Assembly: GCA_963752755.1 (NCBI GenBank)
Contig: CAVVZJ010000001.1
Coordinates: 1,178,001-1,242,000 of the forward strand
Length of the DNA: 64,000 bases
From: CAVVZJ01 sp963752755
GTDB taxonomy: Bacteria > Planctomycetota > Planctomycetia > Isosphaerales > Isosphaeraceae
Direction: 5' to 3'
Under the pieces are notes generated by a model that saw nothing but the letters and a program-made list of their open reading frames with translations, was not told the origin of the DNA and searched no databases. Position 1 is the first letter of the stretch. Each line of letters starts with the position of its first letter. The translations under genes were made by a program, and so were the position numbers. This document shows, one piece after another, positions 63,639-64,000 of the stretch.

Positions 63639-64000
63639 CTTCTGCTTCTCCTGATGGAAATGGCTGACGAAGGCCGAGGGGAAACGATCCGTCCTCGACC
63701 ACTTGAGACGATGAGCCAATAGGTGTCGGTCGAAGACCAATCCTTCGACAAAGTGGGAAACCAATCCTGGCCTGGGTCCGTTCGCCGGAGCGAGCGTGTC
63801 AAGCAAATCCCCTGCGACTCCGTCTCAAAAGACGGGTCTCCTGGGGAATGTTGCTCGTTGTGAATCGACCCGACGAGGAGGGAGGGAATCTGGGTTCGCG
63901 AGCCGGATGGAGGGATTAACAATTCCGGCGCGAACGCACGCATTTCATTGTGGACACCAGTGGATTGGCTGTCAAGGGATGACTTCGGACGAGGACAACC
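63639..64000. other. Upstream region of the lipoprotein gene, to the window end
   Basis: Should hold the lipoprotein promoter. A minus ORF (63596-63943) overlaps in another frame and looks random. A short inverted repeat GAGACCCGTCTTTTGAGACG on the minus strand (63814-63843 region) is the only structure seen. Confidence 0.4.

Noticed and set aside
1..64000. CRISPR arrays, tRNA or rRNA genes
   Set aside because: No regularly spaced repeats, no cloverleaf with CCA or TTCGANTC-type core and no rRNA-like segment noticed on reading both strands; a covariance-model scan would be decisive.

Overview
The window is high-GC bacterial DNA whose gene content points to a planctomycete, probably of the Isosphaeraceae type. 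The indicators are two ECF-sigma/Ser-Thr-kinase gene pairs, a PSD1 (DUF1549/DUF1553) plus DUF1501 gene pair, a DUF1559 prepilin-like protein, a DUF1080 protein, a sulfatase with HEAT repeats, and several short proteins typical of that phylum. This assignment comes from gene families only. No rRNA, tRNA or CRISPR array was seen.

Layout. 1-9.4 kb: sigma/kinase pair on the minus strand, a HlyIII membrane protein, a GH5 glycosidase, then a second sigma/kinase pair on the plus strand whose kinase gene is broken by two stacked insertions (a 180-bp MITE-like unit and an IS5-type element, all separated by TTA). 9.4-20 kb: housekeeping and metabolism: MFS transporter, creatininase-type amidohydrolase, SUMF1-like membrane protein, DUF1080 protein, rho, thyX, a UvrD-type helicase and a HEAT-like protein. 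20-28 kb: two small proteins, a three-subunit molybdenum hydroxylase with a Tat-exported iron-sulfur subunit, a rhodanese sulfurtransferase, a membrane protein and an MDR oxidoreductase. 28.9-33.7 kb: the PSD1-DUF1501 operon.

33.9-41.7 kb is an eleven-gene minus-strand operon for a group 1h (actinobacterial-type, high-affinity) NiFe hydrogenase: small subunit, large subunit, NifU-like protein, a short protein, DUF5947, DUF6084, two proteins I cannot name, a YceI-like protein, the maturation protease and a DUF6893-type mini-protein. The small subunit has CxGD in place of CxGC, which fits the 3Cys/1Asp proximal cluster of this class. Such enzymes scavenge atmospheric hydrogen. Just upstream (41.9-43.8 kb) lie relics: a formate/nitrite-type channel, hypD with its middle deleted, hypC with Cys2 changed to Tyr, and the tail of hypF. 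Working hyp genes must therefore be elsewhere.

44-52.6 kb is a graveyard of insertion sequences (IS701-like, a second IS5 copy, ISAs1, an unclassified element, IS630, IS1595 inside another transposase) enclosing a stranded polyphosphate kinase 2 fragment. 52.6-64 kb returns to chromosomal genes: DSD1-family PLP enzyme, coiled-coil membrane protein, M28 peptidase, sulfatase-HEAT, DUF1559 protein and a small lipoprotein. Three more elements (IS5-type, IS701, IS630) have accumulated between the last two genes.

Many genes, including rho and the hydrogenase large subunit, are split by single-base frameshifts although each fragment keeps its conserved residues. Most breaks I resolved by hand are one extra base. 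I read these as likely sequence errors, in contrast to the hyp relics, whose damage is substitutions and deletion. Frameshifted genes are given as single features spanning all fragments.
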